Shown here: positions 9,440 to 17,441 of the stretch, one piece after another
Layout: each line of letters starts with the position of its first letter
Numbering within the stretch: position 1 is the stretch's first letter
Virus record (IMG/VR): IMGVR_UViG_3300042398_000093
Span: 1 to 35,913 of that record
Origin: a virus
DNA length: 35,913 nt
Reading direction: 5' to 3' (one strand)
The notes under the pieces: generated by a model
Seen by the model: only the letters and a program-made list of their open reading frames with translations
What the model was told of the DNA's origin: nothing
Databases searched by the model: none
Made by a program: the position numbers and the translations under genes

Positions 9440-9747
9440 TATTTAGCTCCCCGTAGCTCGTCCAGTTCTGCCTTTAACTCTTTGATGGCCGCGAATGCCA
9501 CGGCGACCAGTTTCTCGTAATCAACAGCCAGTGTGCCATCGTCGCGGGTGCGAACGGCCAATGGGAACATTGCCTCCACGTCCTGCGCGATGACGCCGAA
9601 GTCGCTCTTGCGGACGAAGTAGTCGTCCTCGCCGCCATGCTCTGCGATGTAGGCATCGGTCCAGTCGAAGGTCTTGCCGCCAACTGTAGTCACGATGGTG
9701 AGGGCGTTCTCGATTGGACGCACGTTCTCTTTCAGGCGCGCATCGGA
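9439..9747 (-). other. Peptidase_S74 self-cleaving chaperone domain of the 1266-aa fibre
   Basis: This encodes residues 1165-1266. The visible key residues are the Ser and Lys of SDARLK, the GVIAQDVEAMFP segment, VDYEKLVA and a final coiled coil (AIKELKAELDELRG). The expected cut is before the Ser codon at 9747. Compared with the second S74 domain in this window, it has an extra insertion (TDAYIAEHGGEDDYFVRK) between the cleavage site and GVIAQ. Confidence 0.85.
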
Positions 9748-12700
9748 CGAGTAGAACGCCGTGACGTTGTTGGTCGCACGGATCTCGCCCGCAGTGCCTG
9801 AACCAGCGGTGCCGACGCCGAGGCTGTTGACCTGATAGTTGTTGCTTGTGTTCAGCGCGTTGGCTGTGGTCGCCGTTGTGGCAGTCGTGGCTGACGTCGC
9901 GCTCGTGGCTGACGTTGCGCTGGTCGCCGATGTGGCCGTCGCCGCGTTGCCGCTGATGTTGATGCCCCAAGTGCCGCTTGCGCCCGAACCTCCACGCGAT
10001 GGGACATCAAGCGCGGTTTGCGCACCGCTTGCGGTGCTGGAGCCTGTGCCGCCGTTGACGACGGCGACGGTGCCGGTAAGCTTAGAGGCCGCCAGCGACG
10101 CGATGAAAGACGGATCAGAATAGCTGGCCGTCGTCACGACGCCGTTGGGCACGCTCGCGGCGGTGCCGCTGATGCTAATGCCCCACGTGCCGCTTGCGCC
10201 CGAGCCTGTTGTGGATGGCACACCGAGTGCAGACTGCGCAGTGGCTTGTGTGGTTCCGCCGGTGCCGCCGTTGCCGATCGCAAGCGTGCCGCCAAGAGTA
10301 AGCGTGCCGGACGTTGTGATAGGACCGCCGGTCAGGGTCATTCCAGTCGTGCCGCCGGAGCCGCTGACACTGGTGACAGTACCCGCGCTGCCTGTGGCAG
10401 AGATAGTGATCGAACCAGCGCCGTTGGAGATGCTGATGCCAGAACCGGCAGTAAGCGTCGCCTTCGCGAGTGTATTGCCAGTGCTGTTCCCGATGAGCAG
10501 CTGCCCGTTGGTGTACGTCGTCTGGCCGGTGCCGCCGTTGGTGACGGCCACAGTGCCAGTGACGTTGGCTGCGTTGCCGCTAATGTCGCCAGTTATCTTC
10601 GTGCCAGCGAGTGCCGTGATCCACGTCGGGTTGGAGTAGGAGCCAGTCGTCACGACGCCGTTCGTCGCCGTCGCTGCGTTACCGCTGACGTTAATCGCCC
10701 ACGTCCCGCTGGCGTCGCCGCCGGTGCGCGTCGGCACATCGAGTGCGGTGCGTGCGAGGGCTGCCGTAGTCGCGCCAGTACCGCCGTTGGCGATGGCGAC
10801 CGTGCCGGTGACGTTGGCGGCGCTGCCGCCTATGTTACCCGTGATCTTTGAGCCCGCGAGTGATGTTATCCAAGCCGGATCTGCGTACGAGCCCGTTGTG
10901 ACGACGCCATTCGTGGCGGTGCCCGCGTTTCCTGTGACGTTGATGCCCCACGTCCCACTTGCGCCAGATCCAGTGCTCGAGGGGACGTCGAGTGCAGAGC
11001 GTGCACCAGACGCAGTAGTGGACCCTGTACCGCCGTTGGCGATGGCGAGTGTGCCCGCGAGGGTGATGGTGCCCGCGCCGGTGACAGGTCCGCCGGAAGT
11101 GGTCAGGCCTGTCGTACCGCCGCTGACGTCTACTGACGTTACGGAGCCGCCGCCAGCTGTGGACGATATGGTGATACCGCCCGCGCTGTTCGTGACAACG
11201 ATACCGGAACCGGCACTGAGGGTCGAGAGGTTGTAGCCTGTGCCGTTGCCGATCAGAAGCTGCCCGTTTGTGGGCGTGGTCGCAACACCGGTGCCGCCCT
11301 GTGCGACAGTGAGCGCGGTGGTCAAGCCCGTGAGAGAGGTGATGTCGGAGTTCGCACCTGCGGCTGCCGCGCCGAGCGTGAGGCGTGCGCCGGAGGCACT
11401 GGTCGCGCCAGTGCCCCCAGACGCTATCGCGAGCGTTCCGCCGAGTGTCAGCGTGCCCGAGGTTGTGACCGGCGAGCCGGTGAAGGATAGGCCGGTTGTG
11501 CCGCCCGATGCGGCCACCGACGTTACAGTACCAGCACCGGCGGTGGACGTGATGGTGATGCCGCCCGCGCTGTTCGTGATGCTGATGCCCGAGCCAGCCG
11601 TCAGGGTCGCCTTCGTGAGCGTGTTGCCTGTGCTGTTACCGATGAGCAACTGCCCGTCGGTGTATGTAGTTTGACCCGTTCCGCCGTTGGCGACAGGCAG
11701 AGCAGTGCCCGACAGCGACACGGCAAGCGTGCCGGACGTCGTGATCGGCGAGCCTGTTACGGACAGGAAGGACGGTACTGTCAGCGCGACGCTGGTAACC
11801 GAGCCTGAGCCCGTGCCGACGCCCACGCCGTTGATGAAGAGGCCCGTGGCATTGATGGTGCCCGCGCCCTGCGCGCCAGCCGTAGGCGCGCCGATCTGGA
11901 TGCCTGCCGCGTTGGTGAGCGCAGTGATGTCTGCGTTCGAGCCGCTTGCCGCAGCGCCGAGGTTCGTGCGTGCGCCGCCAGCGGTCGTGGAGCCGGTGCC
12001 GCCCTGCGCGACGGTCAATGCCGTCGTGAGGCCCGTGATTGACGTGATGTCGGAGTTCGCGCCTGCGGCTGCCGCCGAGATGGTTGAGCGCGCACTCGCG
12101 GCAGTCGCCGCAGTGAAGAGCGCAGCGCCGATGCCCGTCGCGCCCAAGTTGGTGCGCGCCGAGGTTGGGTTGTTTGCGCCGGTGCCGCCCTGCAATACAG
12201 GTAAGATGCCCGCGAAGGGCGCGGATGTAGTTGCCGAGATGATGTCCGTACCGTCGCAGTACAGGATCGCGGTCTCGCCCTGAGTAACCAGTGTGGCTGC
12301 GCCGCTGGCGGTCTTGATGCCGAGCGTGAACGCGCCGGTCGTGGCGTTGTTTACCCAATACTGTTGGACCGTTGCGGGCACGACGATGTTGGCGTTGGAC
12401 GTCAGCGTGCCGTTGAACTTGTACGCGATGCGGTTCAGCTCAGATCCAGAGAGCGTGTACGTGCCGCCGGTGACGGCGATGGTCGTGTAGTCAAAGGCGA
12501 AGACGGCCTGCTGTCCGAGGCCGATGGTGTACCACTGGACGCCGTCGCTGACGACCACGGCGCTGTCGCCCGGCTGCAGGCGGAGTGTGGACGACGCGTT
12601 GATAAGCTCCGTGCCGGACGGGTCGATGGTCAAGTCGCCTTGGCCGCCGTTGCGGACCTGCACGAACCAGCCGTCGCCAGCGCCGACGGCCGTAGGCAAG

Positions 12701-13239
12701 TTCAACGTGCCGAGGCCGCCGTTCCAGACAAAGACCTTAGCGCGGTCAGGGGCCGTGAGGCTGTAGGGCGTGATGGAGAAGTCAACGACTTCGTAATTCT
12801 GTGCGAGTTCCGAGCCGTCTGCGATCAGACCGGCACCGGCGAGGGCCGCAGCTTGTGCCTGCGCCACGGCAGCGCCGTAGCGGAATGTGCGCCAAATACC
12901 GCCGACGGTGGTGTTGTTGATGAGGTACGCCTGCCACTGCTCGCCTGCGCCAATGCTCAGAATTGCGTTGCCTGCGGCGTTGTCGATGGTGATGGTATCG
13001 GGGCCGAGGTTGTTGAACAGGATTGTCTGGCCGACGCTGACGGCAGTCGCGTCAGGAAGCGTGACGGTGAACGGCCCTGTCGGTGTGATGTCGATGATGC
13101 GCGCGACGACGCTGTCGCCCTCGCCTGCGCCAACTGGCCAGTTAAGCGCGATGTCGTCGGTGAGCGCCAGCGAGAGGTAGGAAACGTCTGCGGGGTATAT
13201 CGTCGTGCCGCCGAAGACTTGAGTGAAACTGCCAGACAT
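9439..13239 (-). CDS. Tail fibre with C-terminal Peptidase_S74 intramolecular chaperone, 1266 aa
   Basis: The first 300 or so residues form the likely virion-attachment part (MSGSFTQVFGGTTIYPADVS, later GAGEQWQAYLINN). Residues about 345-1100 are a long shaft of Gly/Thr/Ser repeats built on GGTGxTT, TVTSVxxSGG, SGTLTLGGTLAI and SGTWGINxxGNA. A low-complexity (SAT)n/(TAT)n stretch precedes the last domain. Residues 1165-1266 are a Peptidase_S74 domain with SDARLKENV. In this family the fibre trimer folds on the chaperone, which then cuts itself off just before that Ser, using the Ser and the Lys five residues on. The mature fibre would then end near residue 1164. It lies directly after a connector gene, with a two-base gap. 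Confidence 0.9.
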   Translation of the reverse strand: MSGSFTQVFGGTTIYPADVSYLSLALTDDIALNWPVGAGEGDSVVARIIDITPTGPFTVTLPDATAVSVGQTILFNNLGPDTITIDNAAGNAILSIGAGEQWQAYLINNTTVGGIWRTFRYGAAVAQAQAAALAGAGLIADGSELAQNYEVVDFSITPYSLTAPDRAKVFVWNGGLGTLNLPTAVGAGDGWFVQVRNGGQGDLTIDPSGTELINASSTLRLQPGDSAVVVSDGVQWYTIGLGQQAVFAFDYTTIAVTGGTYTLSGSELNRIAYKFNGTLTSNANIVVPATVQQYWVNNATTGAFTLGIKTASGAATLVTQGETAILYCDGTDIISATTSAPFAGILPVLQGGTGANNPTSARTNLGATGIGAALFTAATAASARSTISAAAAGANSDITSITGLTTALTVAQGGTGSTTAGGARTNLGAAASGSNADITALTNAAGIQIGAPTAGAQGAGTINATGLFINGVGVGTGSGSVTSVALTVPSFLSVTGSPITTSGTLAVSLSGTALPVANGGTGQTTYTDGQLLIGNSTGNTLTKATLTAGSGISITNSAGGITITSTAGAGTVTSVAASGGTTGLSFTGSPVTTSGTLTLGGTLAIASGGTGATSASGARLTLGAAAAGANSDITSLTGLTTALTVAQGGTGVATTPTNGQLLIGNGTGYNLSTLSAGSGIVVTNSAGGITISSTAGGGSVTSVDVSGGTTGLTTSGGPVTGAGTITLAGTLAIANGGTGSTTASGARSALDVPSSTGSGASGTWGINVTGNAGTATNGVVTTGSYADPAWITSLAGSKITGNIGGSAANVTGTVAIANGGTGATTAALARTALDVPTRTGGDASGTWAINVSGNAATATNGVVTTGSYSNPTWITALAGTKITGDISGNAANVTGTVAVTNGGTGQTTYTNGQLLIGNSTGNTLAKATLTAGSGISISNGAGSITISATGSAGTVTSVSGSGGTTGMTLTGGPITTSGTLTLGGTLAIGNGGTGGTTQATAQSALGVPSTTGSGASGTWGISISGTAASVPNGVVTTASYSDPSFIASLAASKLTGTVAVVNGGTGSSTASGAQTALDVPSRGGSGASGTWGINISGNAATATSATSATSATSATSATTATTATTANALNTSNNYQVNSLGVGTAGSGTAGEIRATNNVTAFYSSDARLKENVRPIENALTIVTTVGGKTFDWTDAYIAEHGGEDDYFVRKSDFGVIAQDVEAMFPLAVRTRDDGTLAVDYEKLVAVAFAAIKELKAELDELRGAK
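9861..10990 (-). repeat. Degenerate tandem repeats in the fibre shaft
   Basis: Four units open with ASGTW(G/A)I and continue SGNAATAT. Three of them extend through NGVVTT(G/A)SY, a W/F-I-x2-LA segment and K(I/L)TG, with VANGGTG-type junctions between. The last unit passes into repeated Ser-Ala-Thr and Thr-Ala-Thr triplets (about 9861-9945). The repeats are imperfect at DNA level and in frame, so expansion or contraction would change shaft length without breaking the gene. Confidence 0.7.
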
Positions 13240-13241
13240 CT

Positions 13242-13895
13242 TTAAGCCTCCTTACGAGTGGCGCTGCGGTCGAGTATCTTGGCGAGGTCTTCGCCATTCA
13301 ACATGCCAGCCGCACGGTCGTACATATTTTGCCATACAGGGATGCGCTCGTCGTTCTTCAGGAATGGCGTCGCCTCTAGGAGGGTGGCATACAGAAGGAT
13401 TTCGGGTGCGTTTTCGGTGAGCCAGTTTGTCTGCGCCTCCTCGTCGAGGAGCGGCGGCAGTTGGTAGTACAGGATCTCGATTGGGTAATCTACGTCGGGT
13501 GTCGGCGCGACGAGCCAGTGATTATAGTCATAGTCGCTGTAGAATATCGGTTGCGCGGTTTCGGTGGCGTCGGGCCAATAGCTGCGCAAATAATCGTAGC
13601 TGCGCGTGAACAGCGCCGTGCGGCTGTTGTTGTCTGCGCCGGTGCCGATAAACATCGACACGGTGTCGCGCCACCTGTCGGGCTTATCCACTACGGGATT
13701 GCCCGCAGATAGTTGCGCAGTGACGACGTTGATGAAGCCTTGGATCTTCAGCTCGCGGGCGATGCGACGCTCGGCGAGGTTGATAAGGCGCGGGATCTGC
13801 TCGAAGACGATTGGGTCGGAGGCAAGCGTATCCCCACGCTCAAGGTAGCGCTGCACGTCCTGCTTTAGAGATGTAAACGTCATCGCAGTGGCCAT
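13242..13895 (-). CDS. Head-tail connector / adaptor-like protein (T7 gp11 / P22 gp4 type), 217 aa
   Basis: The protein starts MATAMTFTSLKQDVQRYLERG. A helical N-terminus includes IPRLINLAERRIARELKIQGF, a central beta region follows (RWRDTVSMFIGTG, FYSDYDYNHWLVAP), and a C-terminal helical part has NAPEILLYATLLEATPFLKN then a helix ending LNGEDLAKIL. This helix-beta-helix layout with the 'apE-LLy-LLEA-pFl' segment is usual for adaptor proteins that dock under the portal. A good ribosome site (AGGGG, six bases before ATG) starts it after a stem-loop. The 328-aa protein at 26880-27866 looks like a second connector, so which one contacts the portal is not clear. Confidence 0.75.
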   Translation of the reverse strand: MATAMTFTSLKQDVQRYLERGDTLASDPIVFEQIPRLINLAERRIARELKIQGFINVVTAQLSAGNPVVDKPDRWRDTVSMFIGTGADNNSRTALFTRSYDYLRSYWPDATETAQPIFYSDYDYNHWLVAPTPDVDYPIEILYYQLPPLLDEEAQTNWLTENAPEILLYATLLEATPFLKNDERIPVWQNMYDRAAGMLNGEDLAKILDRSATRKEA

Positions 13896-13934
13896 AATAC
13901 GCCCCTATAACAGATTTAAGTTAGAATAACAGCC

Positions 13935-13957
13935 TTCGCCGCGCCAGTCGCGGCGAA
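13935..13957 (-). terminator. Perfect 9-bp stem-loop after the small membrane gene, possible terminator or processing site
   Basis: On the plus strand TTCGCCGCG, a 5-base loop (CCAGT), then CGCGGCGAA form a perfect GC-rich inverted repeat. It starts eight bases after the stop codon at 13966. No clear U-run follows on the minus strand (AGGCTGTTATTC), so it may be a weak terminator, an RNA 3'-end stabiliser or a processing site. The remaining gap to the next ATG (13895) carries the AGGGG ribosome site; I see no convincing promoter in it. Confidence 0.5.
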
Positions 13958-13965
13958 TTTGTTGA

Positions 13966-14151
13966 TTACCCAGCAAGGTACTGTGAAAGCAGACCGGCGA
14001 TCGTCGCAACGACCGCTAACCCGCCCGCGAGCTTGGCTTTCCAGCCGAGGGCAGGCTTTGCTTCCGCGTCCATTGGCAGGATCTTGCCTACAGCCTTCTT
14101 GAGGATGGCCTTCTCGGCTTCCTTCTGGATGAGTTTCTTCAAATTAAGCAT
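13966..14151 (-). CDS. Small basic membrane protein, holin-like candidate, 61 aa
   Basis: The ATG at 14151 (MLNLKKLIQKEAEK) follows a strong AAGGAG ribosome site. A longer start at 14172 lacks such a site. The first 40 residues are a Lys-rich amphipathic helix (KKLIQKEAEKAILKKAVGKI). Residues about 42-60 are a single hydrophobic helix (LAGGLAVVATIAGLLSQYL). It directly follows the endolysin gene. A one-helix protein in this place could be a pinholin, antiholin or other lysis regulator, but the two-helix protein at 14780-15289 is an equally good holin candidate. Function is inferred from location and topology only. Confidence 0.6.
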   Translation of the reverse strand: MLNLKKLIQKEAEKAILKKAVGKILPMDAEAKPALGWKAKLAGGLAVVATIAGLLSQYLAG

Positions 14152-14162
14152 AGTCGTTCTCC

Positions 14163-14783
14163 TTACAACCAAGAAGCATATTTCTTGGTTTTCAGTTTGC
14201 GGTCAGCCAACCCATGCGGATTTTTGCTGCCGTTAATTCTGGAACTCAGTGCTAGGATCGAGGCGTCATTGATGCCCTGATCGCAGATGCCCCACAGCTT
14301 GTTTGCGTCGAAGAACCACAGGGCGCTTTCAAAGCCCAGTTCAGTAGCCACAAGGTCTGGATTGTCCAAAATCTCCTGTTCGCGACCAATGTACCGGCCA
14401 AATGCGCGGTAATTGTTCTTCCCGGTGAGTTGGAGGGGGCCTCGACCCTTGTATGCGAACCCTTCGCCCGACGCTTCGTCGCCGTTACCCATGCGGTTGG
14501 CGTAGGCGCGGTTAGCAATGCGTTGCGGCTGGCGTTCATAAGCCTTGGCTATTGCGTCTGTCTGAAAGTACTTCCCAAAAATGCCGCGCAGACCCTTCGC
14601 GCCGTAGTTCAGGTTCTCACTGAACGCCTTGAAGTTGCCGCTTTCATGCGCGCACTGAGCGAAAAAGTGGGCAGCGCGGTTGGGCGACAGCTTGTAATAG
14701 GCCGCAGCGGCCTTCAGCGTGCCGGGGCCAAAAGCCCCGTCAGCCGTTACGCCAATCTTCTTCTGAAGTTCAATCATGCTCAT
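14163..14783 (-). CDS. Endolysin, glycoside hydrolase family 19 with N-terminal peptidoglycan-binding-like segment, 206 aa
   Basis: It degrades host peptidoglycan at the end of infection. I place the start at ATG 14783, which overlaps the preceding stop (ATGA) and has GGAG nine bases upstream; a longer start at 14801 is less likely. Residues about 4-30 (ELQKKIGVTADGAFGPGTL) resemble the repeat of peptidoglycan-binding domain 1. The GH19 core follows: AHFFAQCAHESGNF with the likely catalytic Glu47, SENLNYGAKGLRGIFGKYF, then GDEASGEGFAYKGRGPLQLT with a second acidic residue (Glu103 or Glu107) and the GRG-x-LQLTG-x-NY signature. No signal peptide is present, so export would need a holin. It is about normal size for phage GH19 lysins (roughly 180-220 aa). 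Confidence 0.92.
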   Translation of the reverse strand: MSMIELQKKIGVTADGAFGPGTLKAAAAYYKLSPNRAAHFFAQCAHESGNFKAFSENLNYGAKGLRGIFGKYFQTDAIAKAYERQPQRIANRAYANRMGNGDEASGEGFAYKGRGPLQLTGKNNYRAFGRYIGREQEILDNPDLVATELGFESALWFFDANKLWGICDQGINDASILALSSRINGSKNPHGLADRKLKTKKYASWL

Positions 14784-15289
14784 TTGCCAGCACTCCGCCA
14801 ATCAGGGAAATCGTCTGCGTCGACCACACCGTCGCCATTCGCGTCATACCGCATATCGTTGCGGTACTTCTCCCACGGCTCCATATCGTCATCGTCGTCA
14901 TCTTCAGGTGTGTCGATGAAGACAGTGGCCTGCGGGTCGTCATACGCCTTCGGCGCGGCCATGTCAGGTGTAAGCGGCAAAGGGTCTGGTTGTGGCGCTA
15001 CGGGGGCCACAGGCTCTGGTTCTGGGTCATCACGGTCTTCCGGCGGTGGTGGGACCAGTTCGCCCTTCATGCCCATGAGCGTGGCGTAGGAGCCAGCGAC
15101 AGCGCCGACGACCGAAGTCATGACGTAGGACAGCAAGCCGAAGACATCCTTATTATCTATGACTTCGTTGCTCACGAACAACCCCGCGATCATGGCGACG
15201 GTGATCGTGCAGATGACAAACGCCATCGTGCGCGCAGCCATCAGAAGCGCCTTGATGCGGGCGTCCATTAGTTTATCTTCCATGTTCAT
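14780..15289 (-). CDS. Two-helix membrane protein with acidic tail and EF-hand, holin candidate, 169 aa
   Basis: Two hydrophobic helices lie near residues 16-40 (MAFVICTITVAMIAGLFVS) and 49-72 (VFGLLSYVMTSVVGAVAG), separated by a short charged turn. Then comes a Pro/Asp/Glu-rich tail (VPPPPEDRDDPEPEPVAP) with a run of Asp. Near the end sits DANGDGVVDADD (residues 149-160), a textbook EF-hand calcium loop: D1, N3, D5, G6, D9, D12. It is coupled to the endolysin downstream (ATGA) and to the gene upstream (ATGA). A second ATG lies two codons in. Two helices next to an endolysin fit a holin, but an EF-hand on a holin is unusual. The function of the tail is unknown. Confidence 0.7.
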   Translation of the reverse strand: MNMEDKLMDARIKALLMAARTMAFVICTITVAMIAGLFVSNEVIDNKDVFGLLSYVMTSVVGAVAGSYATLMGMKGELVPPPPEDRDDPEPEPVAPVAPQPDPLPLTPDMAAPKAYDDPQATVFIDTPEDDDDDDMEPWEKYRNDMRYDANGDGVVDADDFPDWRSAGK

Positions 15290-15807
15290 TCCTTTCCGGC
15301 CAGCGGGTTCGCCAGCGTCTTTTGAATACGTGCAGCGGTCTCGGTCTCAAGTTCCTTGATCCGACGCTGTTGGTCCTTATCCTGCTCGCGCAGTTGGTCT
15401 ATGATAGCGCGCTGCATCGCCATGTTCTGCGCGTCACTGTTCCGAACGCTGCTCGACACCGCATCGACCGTCTGGCGTGTACCGCTGACGCTGCTGGAGA
15501 TCGAGCCGGTCATGTAATTCAGGGCTTCGCTGTTAATCTTGGTCAGACGCTCGACGCTCGTGACGCGCTCATCCAACACCGAAATGCGGCCCTCGATGCC
15601 AGACAGGTCGGGCGGCACATATGCCGCTGTGACTTCCTGCATGGTCAGGAATTGCTGGTACACTTGGAAGCCAGCCCACAGCCCGCCGATAACTGTTGAA
15701 AAGGCAGCAAAGATAATGGCTATTTTGCCGCTGCTTAAGCCGCCAATGTTAAAACTGAAGCCGCTCTCGTCGAACGAGACCTTTGGCTCCTCATCTGTAC
15801 TGCTCAT
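15286..15807 (-). CDS. Membrane-anchored coiled-coil protein of the lysis region, 173 aa
   Basis: A polar N-terminus (MSSTDEEPKVSFDES) is followed by one membrane helix at about residues 28-50 (KIAIIFAAFSTVIGGLWAGF). A long, mainly helical domain follows, with coiled-coil regions at about 70-100 (ISVLDERVTSVERLTKINSE) and 130-165 (QLREQDKDQQRRIKELETE). One helix plus a long coil resembles inner-membrane spanins and XhlA-like lysis helpers, but no partner outer-membrane lipoprotein is clear. The start lies 17 bases inside the upstream gene, and its stop overlaps the next start (ATGA). Confidence 0.6.
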   Translation of the reverse strand: MSSTDEEPKVSFDESGFSFNIGGLSSGKIAIIFAAFSTVIGGLWAGFQVYQQFLTMQEVTAAYVPPDLSGIEGRISVLDERVTSVERLTKINSEALNYMTGSISSSVSGTRQTVDAVSSSVRNSDAQNMAMQRAIIDQLREQDKDQQRRIKELETETAARIQKTLANPLAGKE

Positions 15808-17431
15808 CTACCATCTCCTGCCAACGGGCATCGTTTGTCTGCATCATGCGATACAATTCAAAGTTTGCGTCTCGCAGCACACGTCTGCGGTATATATCAC
15901 GTATTGCGTAAAAGTCAGCCCTATCTTGTAACGAGGCCTGTGTGTACGCAGCGAAGCCCGGCACGGCACCCATCTCCGAAATTGTTTCGCTCTGACCTTC
16001 TGCCATTTCGCTTTCTGATTTCTCAGATGACGCGGTTGCTGTAACGGGCGCTGCGCTGCTTTGACCGCCGACATTGTTCAGTATCTCGAATGTGGTGGAC
16101 ATCGACATAGGGCTGCTTGCCGAGACAGCAGCGTCCAGTGGTGATGAACCGACGCCAGAACCAACCCCGCCGCCAGCCGAAGTGCTTGGCCCGAAATCAA
16201 CGCGCATTTGAAAACTGCCGAAACTTTGCGACGATTGCGACCCGCTTTCAAACGCCGATGTTTGGCTGGCTTCTGCCGCCTCTTCAAAGAATGCGGATTG
16301 CTGCCCGCTTTCTTCCAGCGCCGTAGCAAGCTGATTGGATGCTTCTTGCTCAAATGCGCCAGACGATGCGTCTTGGCCCCCTACGGCGTTCTCTGGGCCC
16401 TCCAGTTCCAGTGATGCCAGTGCTTCCGTTTCGTCAGCGGTAGCGTCCTCTTGGCCTTGCGCTGCCAGCGCCGCCAATTCGTCCGGCGACAGTCGCTCTG
16501 CATTGGAACTGGTATCGTCTAAATCCCGATCCGAAATCAATTCCTCAAGGGCGTCCTCCTCGGCAGGCTCCTCGTCCGCGACAGGCTCGTCCGTTTCGGC
16601 TTCAAGCGATGCTTCTGCTGTCTCCAACGCCTCTTGCGCGGTTTCAAGCACCTGTTCGATGTCAGCGACGTCTTCAATCGGAACTTCTTGCTGCGTTTCT
16701 TCCATTGCCGCCTGTTCAACGGAGGCGACAGCGGCTTCAAGCGCGCTCTCAGTCGGATCAGGTGCGCCGACGTTGACGGCGGCTGGCGGGCAACTTGGGT
16801 CCATTGGCGTCACGTTGCAATCAACAGCAACGACCTCTGGGACAGGCGCGATCCACGACAGGAGGCCAGACTGGTTCTGTAGGAACTGCGCGTTGCGACC
16901 GTAGAAAAGCGGTATGTTGTCGTCCGCAGTTGGGCCAGTGATGCCTGCGGTAAAATCACGGTAACCGGAAAAGCCAAGGTTGCCGAAATTCAGTTGTATC
17001 TTGCCGTCGGCAAACAGGCCGATCTCGAAGGTGCTACTGTTGTTCGTGCCGAACTCGTTCACGCCGTACCAGCCGAAGAGGATTGAGCCGTCGTCGCGGC
17101 GGTAATATGGATTGCCGGTGTAGCTAATCAGGTCAGACCAGTAGGCGTAAATGGTGTTGCGCTGCGCCATTTCGATGGGCTGGCCGTTGCAGCACAGATG
17201 CGCGCCGCTCTGGAACGACACAAAGCCATTGCTCGAAACCCACGCGTCGGTGAACGTCTGGCCCCAATACTCAAATTCAAAGCCAAGGCTGACGTTCCGC
17301 GTGCCATCGTCACCCAGATTGAGGGGCGTCATTGTGGTAGGCGCGCCGTTGATTTGCGGGGGGATTAAGGCAGGCTCATAGGTCTGCGCACGCAGAGGCG
17401 TTGCGCAAGTCAGCAGGAGGGCCGCCTGCAA
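15791..17431 (-). CDS. Secreted acidic protein with nidogen-like N-terminal domain, 546 aa
   Basis: The first ATG/GTG/TTG in frame is a TTG at 17431, giving MQAALLLTCATPLRAQTYEP, a Sec signal peptide with likely cleavage after LRA. In-frame codons just before it encode R-N-K-T-Y-A, so a positive n-region may exist if initiation is at an upstream non-standard codon. Residues about 40-195 form a beta-rich domain (LGFEFEYWGQTFTDAWVSSN, FVSFQSGAHLCCN, IYAYWSDL) resembling the NIDO domain. Residues about 225-345 are very rich in Glu, Ala and Asp, followed by a Ser/Gln/Gly-rich part. The last 40 residues are helical and basic (RDIYRRRVLRDANFELYRMM). Family not named. Being exported and in the lysis block suggests a periplasmic or envelope role. 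Confidence 0.65.
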   Translation of the reverse strand: MQAALLLTCATPLRAQTYEPALIPPQINGAPTTMTPLNLGDDGTRNVSLGFEFEYWGQTFTDAWVSSNGFVSFQSGAHLCCNGQPIEMAQRNTIYAYWSDLISYTGNPYYRRDDGSILFGWYGVNEFGTNNSSTFEIGLFADGKIQLNFGNLGFSGYRDFTAGITGPTADDNIPLFYGRNAQFLQNQSGLLSWIAPVPEVVAVDCNVTPMDPSCPPAAVNVGAPDPTESALEAAVASVEQAAMEETQQEVPIEDVADIEQVLETAQEALETAEASLEAETDEPVADEEPAEEDALEELISDRDLDDTSSNAERLSPDELAALAAQGQEDATADETEALASLELEGPENAVGGQDASSGAFEQEASNQLATALEESGQQSAFFEEAAEASQTSAFESGSQSSQSFGSFQMRVDFGPSTSAGGGVGSGVGSSPLDAAVSASSPMSMSTTFEILNNVGGQSSAAPVTATASSEKSESEMAEGQSETISEMGAVPGFAAYTQASLQDRADFYAIRDIYRRRVLRDANFELYRMMQTNDARWQEMVDEQYR

Positions 17432-17441
17432 AGCGTATGTC

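Noticed and set aside
10018-13245. Several plus-strand open frames opposite the 1266-aa fibre
   Set aside because: They are shadows caused by the Gly/Thr/Ser repeat codons of the fibre; their Val/Pro/Ala-rich translations have no recognisable features.
13896-13934. Promoter in the gap before the 217-aa connector-like gene
   Set aside because: TTATAG-like sequence has no acceptable -35 partner; the AT-rich stretch is explained by the ribosome leader.
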